DNA of 64,000 bases from CBDFJH01 sp965198095 (GTDB lineage Bacteria; Latescibacterota; UBA2968; GCA-2709665). The number at the start of each line of letters is the position of its first letter. The first letter of the stretch is position 1. The stretch spans positions 2,108,001 through 2,172,000 of the forward strand of contig OZ240239.1 of assembly GCA_965198095.1 (NCBI GenBank). The letters run 5' to 3'. A program made the translations under genes and the position numbers. Under the pieces are notes generated by a model. That model was given only the letters and a program-made list of their open reading frames with translations. It was not told the origin of the DNA and made no database searches. Shown here piece after piece: positions 16,531 through 24,655 of the stretch.

Positions 16531-19011
16531 CTGAAAAGAAAAAGAGGTGCTTTCCGACCGGTTATCTTTGCCCTGCTGGAACTCGCCATATTAAGCCCGG
16601 GCGAGAGGGCGCACGCGCAAGACATGACCTTGGTAACCAACATCGGCCAACCATACACATGGTATGATGATCATGGCACCAAAGATTTCGATTTAACAGG
16701 TAATCTCTCCGATCGTGATTGGGAAATAATTGGAGGTTTCCTCGGCACTTCGGGTTTCCTTCTCGGTAGTACCGTCGGCCCTGGAGGTGCCCTCGCAGGT
16801 TTCTTCATAGGTGCTTACGTTGGTACCAAGGTAGGTGCCGCAGTAAAAGATTTTCTCGAGTCTATCTCCGATACCTACGATACCCATACACACCCCTTTG
16901 GAATCTGGATCGACGGTGGCCTGGCCCAGGAGTTCACAACCGGCTCCAACAGCTTCGGTTACGACATGAGCTCTGTCGCGATTTATGGCCGCTACTTTCC
17001 AGATCAGCGGATCGAGATTCCTCCTTCCCTAAGCCTTTGGTCCAGCTCCAATGGCGTTCCAGGCGTGCTTCTCTACACCTTGCCCTTTACGAAATGGGGG
17101 AACGACGGAAGTTATGGGCTGCGGCTGGAGTACCAAGCCCCTGTCGCGGCCATACTCGAGCCGGGTACGCGCTATGTTGTCGTAATCGGATATCTCGACC
17201 AAACCAGGGTGGTGATCACGTCATCAGCCAGTGAGGATGCAGACGCTCTTGCGGGATGGTCCATAGGAAACAGCCTTCGAAAAAAGAATGGTGACGTTTG
17301 GCGTACCCTGACCCCGGCTGATGCCGGCAGAAGAGTCTTTCCCGCAGACCAAAGACCCGTATTGAGGACCGAAGTTCGCGGGACGTCCCTTAACTCAAGC
17401 TCCATCATAGTTTCCTTGACAAAGGTCGGGGAAGGCCAGTTAAAAGCTACGGCGACCGCCAGCGCGCCTTTCGACATCGTTTTGCCCCTCACCGTTAATA
17501 GCGGCACCGGGGCAAGCAGCGCCACGATTCCCGCCAACAGCACCGAGAGCGAGGTACTCACCGTATCCCGCACCCCCGGAACGACACTTCCGGTCAGTGT
17601 CGATATCGGGGACCTGCCGAATGTTCCCTCAACCCATTCGGAGTACGCCCTATTCAAATCTCCGTCACGTCTTTCCGTGCAAGTGATCGATGGCGTGCCG
17701 GGCGGCGTCGTACCCGTCTGCGACCGTACCCCGGAGGTGCGCGACTCCATTGTCAAGGCGGCTCCCGTAGGCAGTTGCGGGGAGGTGACGGAGGCACACC
17801 TTTCGGGCATTACCGCCTTGTATTTCCTGAATAACCAGAACATCAAAGCCCTGAAAGCGGGGGATCTTTCCGGGATGCCGTCCCTGACAAGTCTCGACCT
17901 GGGTTACAATGACCTGACGACGCTGCCGGATGGAATCTTTGACGGTTTAACCTCACTGGGAAAACTGGATTTTTATCTCGGGAACTTCACCTCCGTGCCT
18001 GATGCAGTCCTCCGGCTGACCTCGCTGACGAGTCTGAACCTGGGTTACAACCCCCTCTCCTCGCTTCCGGCCGGGACGTTCGACCGTCTGACGCAACTGA
18101 CACGGCTCGATTTGAGTGGCGACAACCTCGGGGCCCTGCCTGTGGGGATTTTCGACCATCTGACGGAGCTGCAGCGTCTCAATCTCGAATACGCCAGAAT
18201 CACTTCTTTGCCCAATGGGGTGTTTGACAACCTGACATCACTGGCAAGTCTGAATCTGGACGGTCTCAGATCTGCTTCCCTTCCGGATGGGGTGTTTTTC
18301 TGGCTTGCATCCCTGAAGTCCCTTTCGTTGCGGGACAGCTCACTTGGAAGCCTTTCGAAGGACGCTTTTTTCGGTCTGTCGGGACTGGCATCGCTCAACC
18401 TGTATGGCAACAGGCTGACCAATTTGCCTTCGGGCATCTTTTCGGGCCTGTCATCGCTGACATCGCTCAACCTATCTCGCAGCAGGCTTCCTCCTCTGCT
18501 CGACCCCCTGTCCCTTACCGTGTCACTAGAGAAGGTTGGGGAAGGTCAGTTCAAGGCTGTGGCACCCACCGGCGCCCCGTTTCCAATCCTGATGCTGCTG
18601 AGCGTCACCAACGGGAGCATTGTTGGCGGAGCCAGCAGCATCGCGATTCCGACCGGCCGGGTGGACAGCGACACCCTCACGGTAACCCGTACAACCGGCA
18701 CGACAGATCCCGTCGCCGCAGATATACGCACGTTGCCTAGCCTTCCCACGGATGTCAATCAGTATGGGAGCAATCTTCACCAGGGCTATACGCTCGTAAA
18801 ATCCCCCGACCTGCCGCTTGAAGTACTAGGCCGCGGGGTAGGCGAGGCGCTAGCGGCCACCGATTTCAACGGTGACGGCAGGACCGATTTCGTCGACTTC
18901 TTCCTATTTGCCGACGCCTACGGCGGCACCGACGCCCGCTTCGACCTCGACGGCAGCGGCACCGTCGATTTCGCCGATTTTTTCAAGTTCGTCGATGCGT
19001 TCGGCGCGTAG
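16531..19011 (+). CDS. Secreted LRR / Ig-like protein with dockerin-like tail, probable CTG start
   Basis: The first ATG (16624) lacks a signal peptide, but the frame just upstream encodes LKRKRGAFRPVIFALLELAI...ERAHAQD, an excellent one. Between the in-frame stop at 16489 and 16624 there is no ATG, GTG or TTG; CTG at 16531 has GAAAGGGA about 7 bases before it, so CTG is the chosen start (826 aa). Domains: glycine-rich hydrophobic stretch (~57-100); beta-rich domain like choice-of-anchor modules (~110-260; GYDMSSVAIYG, SLWSSSNGVPG); Ig-like (~290-385); Cys-capped LRR block (~390-655); second Ig-like (~660-765); dockerin-like tail (~775-826). If CTG is wrong, the original start codon may have mutated. 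Confidence 0.75.
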   Translation: MKRKRGAFRPVIFALLELAILSPGERAHAQDMTLVTNIGQPYTWYDDHGTKDFDLTGNLSDRDWEIIGGFLGTSGFLLGSTVGPGGALAGFFIGAYVGTKVGAAVKDFLESISDTYDTHTHPFGIWIDGGLAQEFTTGSNSFGYDMSSVAIYGRYFPDQRIEIPPSLSLWSSSNGVPGVLLYTLPFTKWGNDGSYGLRLEYQAPVAAILEPGTRYVVVIGYLDQTRVVITSSASEDADALAGWSIGNSLRKKNGDVWRTLTPADAGRRVFPADQRPVLRTEVRGTSLNSSSIIVSLTKVGEGQLKATATASAPFDIVLPLTVNSGTGASSATIPANSTESEVLTVSRTPGTTLPVSVDIGDLPNVPSTHSEYALFKSPSRLSVQVIDGVPGGVVPVCDRTPEVRDSIVKAAPVGSCGEVTEAHLSGITALYFLNNQNIKALKAGDLSGMPSLTSLDLGYNDLTTLPDGIFDGLTSLGKLDFYLGNFTSVPDAVLRLTSLTSLNLGYNPLSSLPAGTFDRLTQLTRLDLSGDNLGALPVGIFDHLTELQRLNLEYARITSLPNGVFDNLTSLASLNLDGLRSASLPDGVFFWLASLKSLSLRDSSLGSLSKDAFFGLSGLASLNLYGNRLTNLPSGIFSGLSSLTSLNLSRSRLPPLLDPLSLTVSLEKVGEGQFKAVAPTGAPFPILMLLSVTNGSIVGGASSIAIPTGRVDSDTLTVTRTTGTTDPVAADIRTLPSLPTDVNQYGSNLHQGYTLVKSPDLPLEVLGRGVGEALAATDFNGDGRTDFVDFFLFADAYGGTDARFDLDGSGTVDFADFFKFVDAFGA

Positions 19012-19096
19012 GCACAGGCTAGGCGGGTGGGAATTCGCAAAGCAAGTGATCGGGTTGCCAGATGACCGGCTGCCTCGTTCTGGAAGCAAGCCGAAC

Positions 19097-21568
19097 ATGC
19101 AGGCGTCTAAGCCGATGAAAAGATCCGTTCTTCAGCTGACCCCGCTGCTCACGCTGGCGACGTGCGCTTTCGCATTGCTCTGCCTCCCTTCTGTCACTTC
19201 TGCTTCGTCCCCGCCTGCCGACAGTGTGCGTTTCTGCCTGCCTGTCGATTTCGAGATGCGTGAGCGCGACAGTATCTATGCCGCGAGCAAGCAGGCGCTT
19301 GATTTGAACGCGGGCGAACCGCGCACGGTGCGGCTGATCTACTTTTTCCCGAACGATCGTACGCCCCAGCAAGACATAGACGCAAAACTGGATGAGGTGA
19401 TGAAGAACGTACAGCAATCGTACGCGGAGGTGATGGAATACCACGGGTTCGGTAAAAGAACCTTCAGGCTTGAAACCGATGCAACCGGTAAGGCTGTGGT
19501 GCATCATGTGAAAGGGAAGTTCAACGATGAGTATTATCATAAGGATACGTTCCGCAAAGTCATTGACGAAGAAACGGCTGAAAGGTTTGACCTGTCAGCG
19601 AATATCTACTTCGTCGCGCTGGATGTAAGTACCGCGAACATCGACGGCTATTGCGGGCAAGGGGGAGCGAACGGCCCCGAAGGCGGAGCCACACTTATAC
19701 CCGCCCCTAACAGTCGCCGCCTACGCGAACGAGGCTGGAGTTGTTTCAATGTTGCCGTTTCTGCCCATGAACTCGGACACGCCTTTGGACTGGCGCACGA
19801 TCTCTTCATAAATGCCTCTCGAAGCCCATCTTCATATCACACCGACTGGATGGTCACATCGTTCTGTGCCGCCGAATGGCTGGATGCCCACCGCTACTTC
19901 AACGTAGGCCAAAGTTATCCCAAAGAAGACCAACAAACCACAATTCAGATGCTTCCACCCCTCGCAGTTCCACCGAACGCGATCCGCCTCCGCTTTGAGG
20001 TAACCGATCCTGATGGACTCCATCAAGCGCAGTTGCACAACAGCACCGGTGACGCAATTGATTGTCAAGGGTCAGGCCTGGACGGGATAAGTGGCTCCGT
20101 TGAATTTACCACTTCCGCAGTGTCGGAAGCACCAAGGAATCATGTGGGCCTCAGGGTCGTCGATGTGTATGGAAATGTAACGGAGAAACGGTTTTCAATC
20201 GACATTACGTCACTGCATCCGCCCAAAGTCGTGTCGATACCCGATGCGAATTTAGCCGCGGTGGTGCGGGAAGCCCTCGACTTGACACCGGCAGATGCTA
20301 TCAGCCAACTGGATATGTTGAGATTGGGTGAACTTGAAGCCTCCCGTCGCCAGATAACTGACCTTACTGGGCTTGAGCATGCAGTTAATCTAAAGGGGTT
20401 ATCCCTTGGCGAGAATCAGATTCGCGACATCACACCCCTGGCGGGATCGACCATCCTCGAATCCTTGGATCTTAGAAGCAATAACATCTCGGATCTGTCG
20501 CCCCTCGCTAAGTTGACCAACCTGTCAGATCTGTGGCTTAACGACAACAACATCTCGGATCTGTCGCCCCTCGCTAAGTTGACCAACCTGATAGCACTGT
20601 GGCTTAACGACAACAACATCTCGGATCTGTCGCCCCTCGCTAAGTTGACCAACCTGACAGCACTGCGGTTTGAAAACAACTCGGTCTCGGATCTGTCGCC
20701 CCTCGCTAAGTTGACCAAACTGAAAGAACTGTGGCTCTACGGAAACAATATCTCGGATATCTCATCGTTGGCTAAGATGATCAATCTGTCTAGTTTGCAT
20801 ATTGCGAGAAATTCGGTGATGGACCTCTCGCCCTTGGTGGGGTTAATCAATATCTCAAGTCTGGAACTTGCCTACAATCGGATCAGAGAAATCACTCCAC
20901 TCGCGAAGTTGATCTACCTTGTAAGATTAGAGCTTTTCGGCAACCGGATCTCAGATATATCTCCTCTGGCGGAGTTGAACCACCTGGGATTCCTGAATAC
21001 TCTGGACAATCCCCTCAGTTACTCCTCCATAAATGAGGACATCCCCGCCCTCCGGAGCCGCGGAGTAACCGTAGAGTTCGACACACGAGTACCGAAGGGG
21101 TTGGAGAAATCCTCCGGTGACGGTCAAAAGGGACAGACCGACACTCAATTGAAGGAACCGTTCGTGGTAACGGTGTCGGATCAGAACAAGACGCCGTTTG
21201 AAGGTGTACCGGTCTCGTTTGCTGTCACAGCAGGTGGTGGAAAGCTCTCATTAGAATCCACGATGACGGACTCGACCGGTCTGGCTTCGAGCACACTGAC
21301 GCTTGGAAGCAAACCCGGTGCCAACACCGTGACCGTTAAAGTCTCAGGTATTGATGAGTATCAGACCTTCGTGGCGGAAGCCTTGGGTCTAGCCGACTTC
21401 GACCGAGACGGGACCGTTGGCTTTTCGGACTTCATTCAGTTTTCAGCCGCATTCGGGCTGGGTCAGGACGATACTGGATTTGACGCTCGATTCGATCTGG
21501 ACGGCAACGGCGCCATCGGATTCGGAGATTTTCTGATCTTTGCCAACGCCTTTGGCAAAGATGCGTAA
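19097..21568 (+). CDS. Secreted metzincin-like protease with internalin-type LRR, Big-1-like and dockerin-like domains
   Basis: ATG 19097 is preferred (GGAAG about 10 bases upstream); ATG 19115 gives the same signal peptide (PLLTLATCAFALLCLPSVTSA). The protease (~35-330) carries HELGHAFGLAH at residues 224-234; its N-terminal half is homologous to that of the 6394-11625 product (PADSVRFCLPVDFE, EPRTVRLIYFFPNDR). The Met-turn is less clear here (DWMVTSF). Then come SDS22/internalin-type LRRs (~380-645; NISDLSPLAKLTNL), an invasin Big-1-like domain (~670-760; PFEGVPVSFAVTAGGGK) and a dockerin-like tail (~765-823; DFDRDGTVGFSD, DLDGNGAIGFGD). Extracellular proteolysis is inferred. Part of the LRR coding region is a near-perfect 66-bp DNA repeat. 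Confidence 0.85.
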   Translation: MQASKPMKRSVLQLTPLLTLATCAFALLCLPSVTSASSPPADSVRFCLPVDFEMRERDSIYAASKQALDLNAGEPRTVRLIYFFPNDRTPQQDIDAKLDEVMKNVQQSYAEVMEYHGFGKRTFRLETDATGKAVVHHVKGKFNDEYYHKDTFRKVIDEETAERFDLSANIYFVALDVSTANIDGYCGQGGANGPEGGATLIPAPNSRRLRERGWSCFNVAVSAHELGHAFGLAHDLFINASRSPSSYHTDWMVTSFCAAEWLDAHRYFNVGQSYPKEDQQTTIQMLPPLAVPPNAIRLRFEVTDPDGLHQAQLHNSTGDAIDCQGSGLDGISGSVEFTTSAVSEAPRNHVGLRVVDVYGNVTEKRFSIDITSLHPPKVVSIPDANLAAVVREALDLTPADAISQLDMLRLGELEASRRQITDLTGLEHAVNLKGLSLGENQIRDITPLAGSTILESLDLRSNNISDLSPLAKLTNLSDLWLNDNNISDLSPLAKLTNLIALWLNDNNISDLSPLAKLTNLTALRFENNSVSDLSPLAKLTKLKELWLYGNNISDISSLAKMINLSSLHIARNSVMDLSPLVGLINISSLELAYNRIREITPLAKLIYLVRLELFGNRISDISPLAELNHLGFLNTLDNPLSYSSINEDIPALRSRGVTVEFDTRVPKGLEKSSGDGQKGQTDTQLKEPFVVTVSDQNKTPFEGVPVSFAVTAGGGKLSLESTMTDSTGLASSTLTLGSKPGANTVTVKVSGIDEYQTFVAEALGLADFDRDGTVGFSDFIQFSAAFGLGQDDTGFDARFDLDGNGAIGFGDFLIFANAFGKDA
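20483..20720 (+). repeat. 66-bp tandem DNA repeat inside LRR coding region
   Basis: The unit begins AACATCTCGGATCTGTCGCC at 20483, 20549 and 20615, with a fourth diverged copy from about 20681. Each unit encodes one 22-residue LRR. The near identity at DNA level points to recent copy-number change by slippage or recombination. Confidence 0.85.
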
Positions 21569-21868
21569 TATCAGCTACAAAAGCGGCCCGGTCATGTCCG
21601 AATATGGTCGCAAACCGAAATTACAGGAGCCTGACCCCATGCCCCCCCCCGTTCTTCATTCTGCCTTGTTCGCGTTGCTCGCTCTCATGCTGAGCTCTCG
21701 TCAAGAGGTGTGTAAAAAGGTCAGGCGGCCAGCTTCTCTCCCGAGTCGATAGTGGTCTTGTTTTCACGGTGGTGCTGTGCGTAGACAGCCGGTAGCAGAT
21801 GGGGTGCATCAAGTCGTCGGAAGCGTTTCTCAGCGACCATCAGCGTGCGCCAGATCAGAGCACTTGCC

Positions 21869-21889
21869 GCCTGCCTGCAGCAGGCAGGC
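21869..21889. repeat. Palindromic insert E1 (in IS256 transposase)
   Basis: GCCTGCCTGC-A-GCAGGCAGGC, perfect 10-bp arms. It interrupts KKV...ALIW of the transposase and changes the frame. Confidence 0.85.
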
Positions 21890-22018
21890 AGCGACCTTCT
21901 TGTATCGCTTGGCCGCGTTGGTTCTGAGGCGGACCGACGCGAAGGGACTCTCCACGACATTGGTCGTTCTCAGGTGCCTCCAGTGTCGTTTTGGGAAGTC
22001 GAAGAAGGTGAGCATTCG

Positions 22019-22053
22019 GCCTGCCTGCCGCGCGGGGCTTGGCGCAGGCAGGT
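22019..22053. repeat. Palindromic insert E2 (in IS256 transposase)
   Basis: Left arm GCCTGCCTGC at 22019-22028, right arm GCAGGCAGG at 22044-22052, longer spacer. It adds 11 residues, LPAPSPARQAG, in frame between DWD and RMLTFFDFP. Confidence 0.85.
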
Positions 22054-22251
22054 CCCAGTCTCGATCAAGGGTCTTGACTGCCTTCGGGAACGGGTCTTGA
22101 TATCGTGCGATGAACTGCCTACGGAGCTTCCCGGCATCCCGAAGGGTGTTGGCGTAGGGGATCTGAACGAGCAACGCCCGAGCCTGGGGCTGTTGGCGTT
22201 TATGGATCTGATTGACCACGTTGAGGATCTTGTGGTTCCAGCACCGCTGCT

Positions 22252-22272
22252 GCCTGCCTGCTGCAGGCAGGC
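22252..22272. repeat. Palindromic insert E3 (in IS256 transposase)
   Basis: GCCTGCCTGC-T-GCAGGCAGGC, the complement of E1 in its centre base. It splits the conserved PHTR...QRCW region and shifts the frame. Confidence 0.85.
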
Positions 22273-22382
22273 CGGGTGTGTGGCCAGACCTGATTGACTG
22301 CGGACCAGATGCCCATATTGCCGTCGGCGACGACGAGAACAGGGGAGCTCAGGCCACGATCACGTAGGTCTCTGAGGACCTC

Positions 22383-22401
22383 CCTGCCTGCAGCAGGCAG
22401 G
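22383..22401. repeat. Palindromic insert E4 (in IS256 transposase)
   Basis: CCTGCCTGC-A-GCAGGCAGG, 9-bp arms. It is read in frame as LPAAG after MSDG; compared with the family, sequence normally present here appears to be missing. Confidence 0.8.
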
Positions 22402-22799
22402 CCATCGCTCATTGCGCCGATGACGACCAGCAGGCACGCCTTATCCTTTTCGAGCCCGGCTTTGACGTAGATGCCGTCGGCCCAGACGTAGACCAGCTCG
22501 CGATCATCCAGGCGTCTCTCTTGCCAGGTCTGGTAGTCGGTTTCCCATTGGCCTCGGAGGCGAGCAATCGACGATGAAGACAGCGGCGCCCCATCTCCGA
22601 GCAGCCCCCGTAAGGCCAGCTCGAAGTCGCCTTGAGCCAGACCGTGCAGATAGAGCTCTGGGAGCAGTGCTCCCACCTCTTTGGTGCGACGCGCGAACAA
22701 GGGCAGGATCCGGCTCTCGAAGCGCGCCTTCAACCCACGAACACGGGGCCGCTTGATCTTTATCGTGCCACAAGAGGTCGACAATCGGCGCAGCTTCCC

Positions 22800-22831
22800 G
22801 CCTGCCTGTGCCGTGCCCGGCACGGCAGACA
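22800..22831. repeat. Palindromic insert E5 (in IS256 transposase)
   Basis: Starts GCCTGCCTG, then an inner perfect stem TGCCGTGCC-C-GGCACGGCA. It is read in frame as SAVPGTAQAG between GYL and the KLRRLSTS region. Confidence 0.7.
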
Positions 22832-23268
22832 AGTAGCCGTTGCGATAACCTGGTGCCGCATCGACCGTTCCTTTACGCTCATACCACCCTCGGCCGAGGA
22901 ACTGGGTCACTTCCTCCTCGGCAATGGACTGAATGCGCATCTCGATCTCATCTCGAATCCACCCTTCCAGGGTCTCCCAAGTTGGCATGGACAACGAGGA
23001 CGGATATGACGTATCTTTTTCCACGGCGATCCTCCTTCCCACCGGGCCGATCACCCGGCATGTTGTGGATATTTCTATCTCACGGGAAGTTTAGGGTCGC
23101 CCTTTCTCTTTTTCCACACCTTTCGAATGTAGCTCCTCGACCACCACCGCTCCGCACTTACCGGGAAGCGCAACGGACACTCTTTGAGTATATCGACCTG
23201 TCTGCGTGCTACGCAGGGGGGGGGCAAGTCCCATTGTCAGTTGAAACTCGTCGGGCTCCGTGGTTTGC

Positions 23269-23556
23269 TCATGCGATTTGTCGAGCGTATTGATGGTCTT
23301 CGGGATTCAGGTCATTTCTGAGTGCGTGTCTGAGCATGGGTAGGTGCTGGTATCCGTTGACGCGCCTCATTCGAGGTTGGATGTCCAGGAGTGCTGCAGC
23401 CATCCATCGGTGTCTTTGAGGTGAGTTCGTCCAGCGTTTGACCTTGACGACATTTTCTCTCTTGTGCCACCTGCCTGCGCCTGCCTGTCCGGCAGACAGG
23501 CAGGCGTCGGCTATGCCTCTTCCTCCGCATTCGAGTGGCTGCTCCTCTACCGACAC
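23269..23556 (-). pseudogene. Second IS256-like transposase remnant (C-terminal end)
   Basis: The minus strand encodes KVKRWTNSPQRHRWMAAALL, RRVNGYQHLPMLRHAL, the usual C-terminal end of a mutator-type transposase (RW.AA.LL....R.RR..GY..LP.L..AL). It is not the missing end of the neighbouring IS256 copy, which has its own C-terminus. The upstream part is lost. Palindrome E6 lies inside the reading frame, upstream of KRENVV. Confidence 0.6.
23479..23505. repeat. Palindromic insert E6 (in IS256-like remnant)
   Basis: GCCTGCCTGTC and GACAGGCAGGC form a perfect 11-bp stem around CGGCA. A second GCCTGC-type half precedes it at about 23470. Confidence 0.85.
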
Positions 23557-23758
23557 GCAGGCTACGACTCACCTACAACCTGCGAGGAAAGACACCAGAC
23601 ATGGGCTTGACACCCAAGCCTGAAGCCGTCCACGAAACTGGGGTAACTCCAGGCCAGCGACAAAGACGATACGCAAATTGCCGGTTGGTTCAACGCTTTT
23701 TTGCTTTGAGTTTGTTTTTTTTGTGTTTGAGTTCCGTTCTATAAAGTGGACCCCATGG

Positions 23759-24655
23759 TCAAGACCAATTTTGGGCGAATTTAAGGTGGATTGCGTTTTT
23801 GTGATCGATAGGCATCTCCTTTCCGAGGTAGAGGTCAGCAGGTACGAGGTTGTTGAGTCCCTGATGAGGGCGATCGTAGTTGTAGAAGTGGAGGTAGTCA
23901 GACAGCCCCAGGTGGGGCTGGGGTACGGTGTCGTAGGACTTGAGATAGAGGTCTTCGTATTTGATGGAGCGCCAGAGGCGTTCGACGAACACATTGTCCA
24001 GGGCTCTGCCGCGTCCATCCATGCTGATACGGATGCCTTCCTCCTCCAGCCTGGAGGTGAAGCGGGGGGAGGTGAACTGGGCGCCTTGGTCGGAGTTGAA
24101 GATGTCGGGCTTGCCGAGAGTGAGGGCTTCATCGAGGGCATCGATGCAGAAATCGGCCTCCAGCGTGTTGGAAAGCCGCCAGGAGAGGACATATCGGCTA
24201 AACCAGTCCATCACGGCCACCAGATACATAAAGCCTTGCAACATCGGCACGTAGGTGATGTCGGTGCTCCAGACCTGGTTGGAATGCGTGATGGACACGC
24301 CCCCCAGCAGGTAGGGGTAGATTCGATGCTGGGAGTGGGTCTGGCTGGTCTTGGGACGGGGGTAGATGGCCTGCAGCCCCATTTTGCGCATCAGCCGTTG
24401 CACCCGCTTGCGGTTGATCTCGTATCCCAGCTTCCTCAACCAGGTAGTCATTCGCCGGGATCCATAGAAGGGTGTTTGCGTGTATTGTCCGTCGATTTGG
24501 CGCATCAAGAGCAGATTCTCCGTGGTTTCGCCTGCCGAGTGGTAGTAAAAACTGGACCGGCAAAGCCCGAGCAACTGGCATTGCCGGCGCAGACTGAGAT
24601 CCGGGTGAGCCGGGTCGATCAGCCTGCGCTTTTCCTCAACGGAGTCCGGCAGCTT
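23759..24655 (-). CDS. IS3-family transposase OrfB (rve integrase), made by -1 frameshift
   Basis: The catalytic D-D-E set of the integrase core is complete: D in VWSTDITYV, D in NSDQGAQF, E in VERLWRSIKYE. An HTH_21-like segment (YGSRRMTTWLRKLGYEINRKRV) precedes it. The frame has no good start of its own upstream but continues back to a run of nine A on the coding strand (24654-24662), where OrfA would slip by -1 to give K-LPDSVEEKRRL. This is the standard IS3 way of producing the OrfAB transposase. No palindromic insert lies in this part. Confidence 0.88.
   Translation of the reverse strand, partial: KLPDSVEEKRRLIDPAHPDLSLRRQCQLLGLCRSSFYYHSAGETTENLLLMRQIDGQYTQTPFYGSRRMTTWLRKLGYEINRKRVQRLMRKMGLQAIYPRPKTSQTHSQHRIYPYLLGGVSITHSNQVWSTDITYVPMLQGFMYLVAVMDWFSRYVLSWRLSNTLEADFCIDALDEALTLGKPDIFNSDQGAQFTSPRFTSRLEEEGIRISMDGRGRALDNVFVERLWRSIKYEDLYLKSYDTVPQPHLGLSDYLHFYNYDRPHQGLNNLVPADLYLGKEMPIDHKNAIHLKFAQNWS

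Larger units (their letters stand above)
21721..23054 (-). pseudogene. IS256/mutator-type transposase, broken by palindromic inserts
   Basis: On the minus strand the N-terminal part reads normally (GYRNGYL, STSCGTIKIKRPRVRG, ELYLHGLAQGDFE, VYVWADGIYVKAGLEKDKACLLVVIGA), including the DGIYVK catalytic-Asp region and LVVADGN. It then shifts frame at the insert at 22252, continues in frame 2 (NQIHKRQQPQAR ... FFDFPKRHWRHLRTTNVVES), and shifts again at the insert at 21869 into the end (ALIWRTLMVAEKRFRRLDAP). Inserts at 22019, 22383 and 22800 keep the frame, adding peptides such as LPAPSPARQAG. At 22383 the insert also appears to replace residues usually present between MSDG and EVLRDL. Two frameshifts make activity unlikely. 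Confidence 0.8.
21704..23124 (-). mobile_element. IS256-family element, decayed
   Basis: Imperfect terminal inverted repeats are visible: AGAGGTGTGTAAAAAGG near 21704 and, on the other strand, AAAGGTGTGGAAAAAGAG ending near 23124. They enclose a broken mutator/IS256-type transposase on the minus strand. About 1.42 kb is a usual size for the family. No clear target duplication was seen. Five short palindromic inserts interrupt the gene. Confidence 0.75.

Noticed and set aside
20483..20720. Tandem 66-bp units as a non-coding satellite
   Set aside because: They keep the reading frame and encode canonical 22-residue LRRs within a long gene.
21569..23746. CRISPR array, suggested by repeated CCTGCCTGC...GCAGGCAGG units
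   Set aside because: Spacing is irregular (about 100-650 bases), the units lie within transposase codons, and there are no uniform spacers or cas genes.
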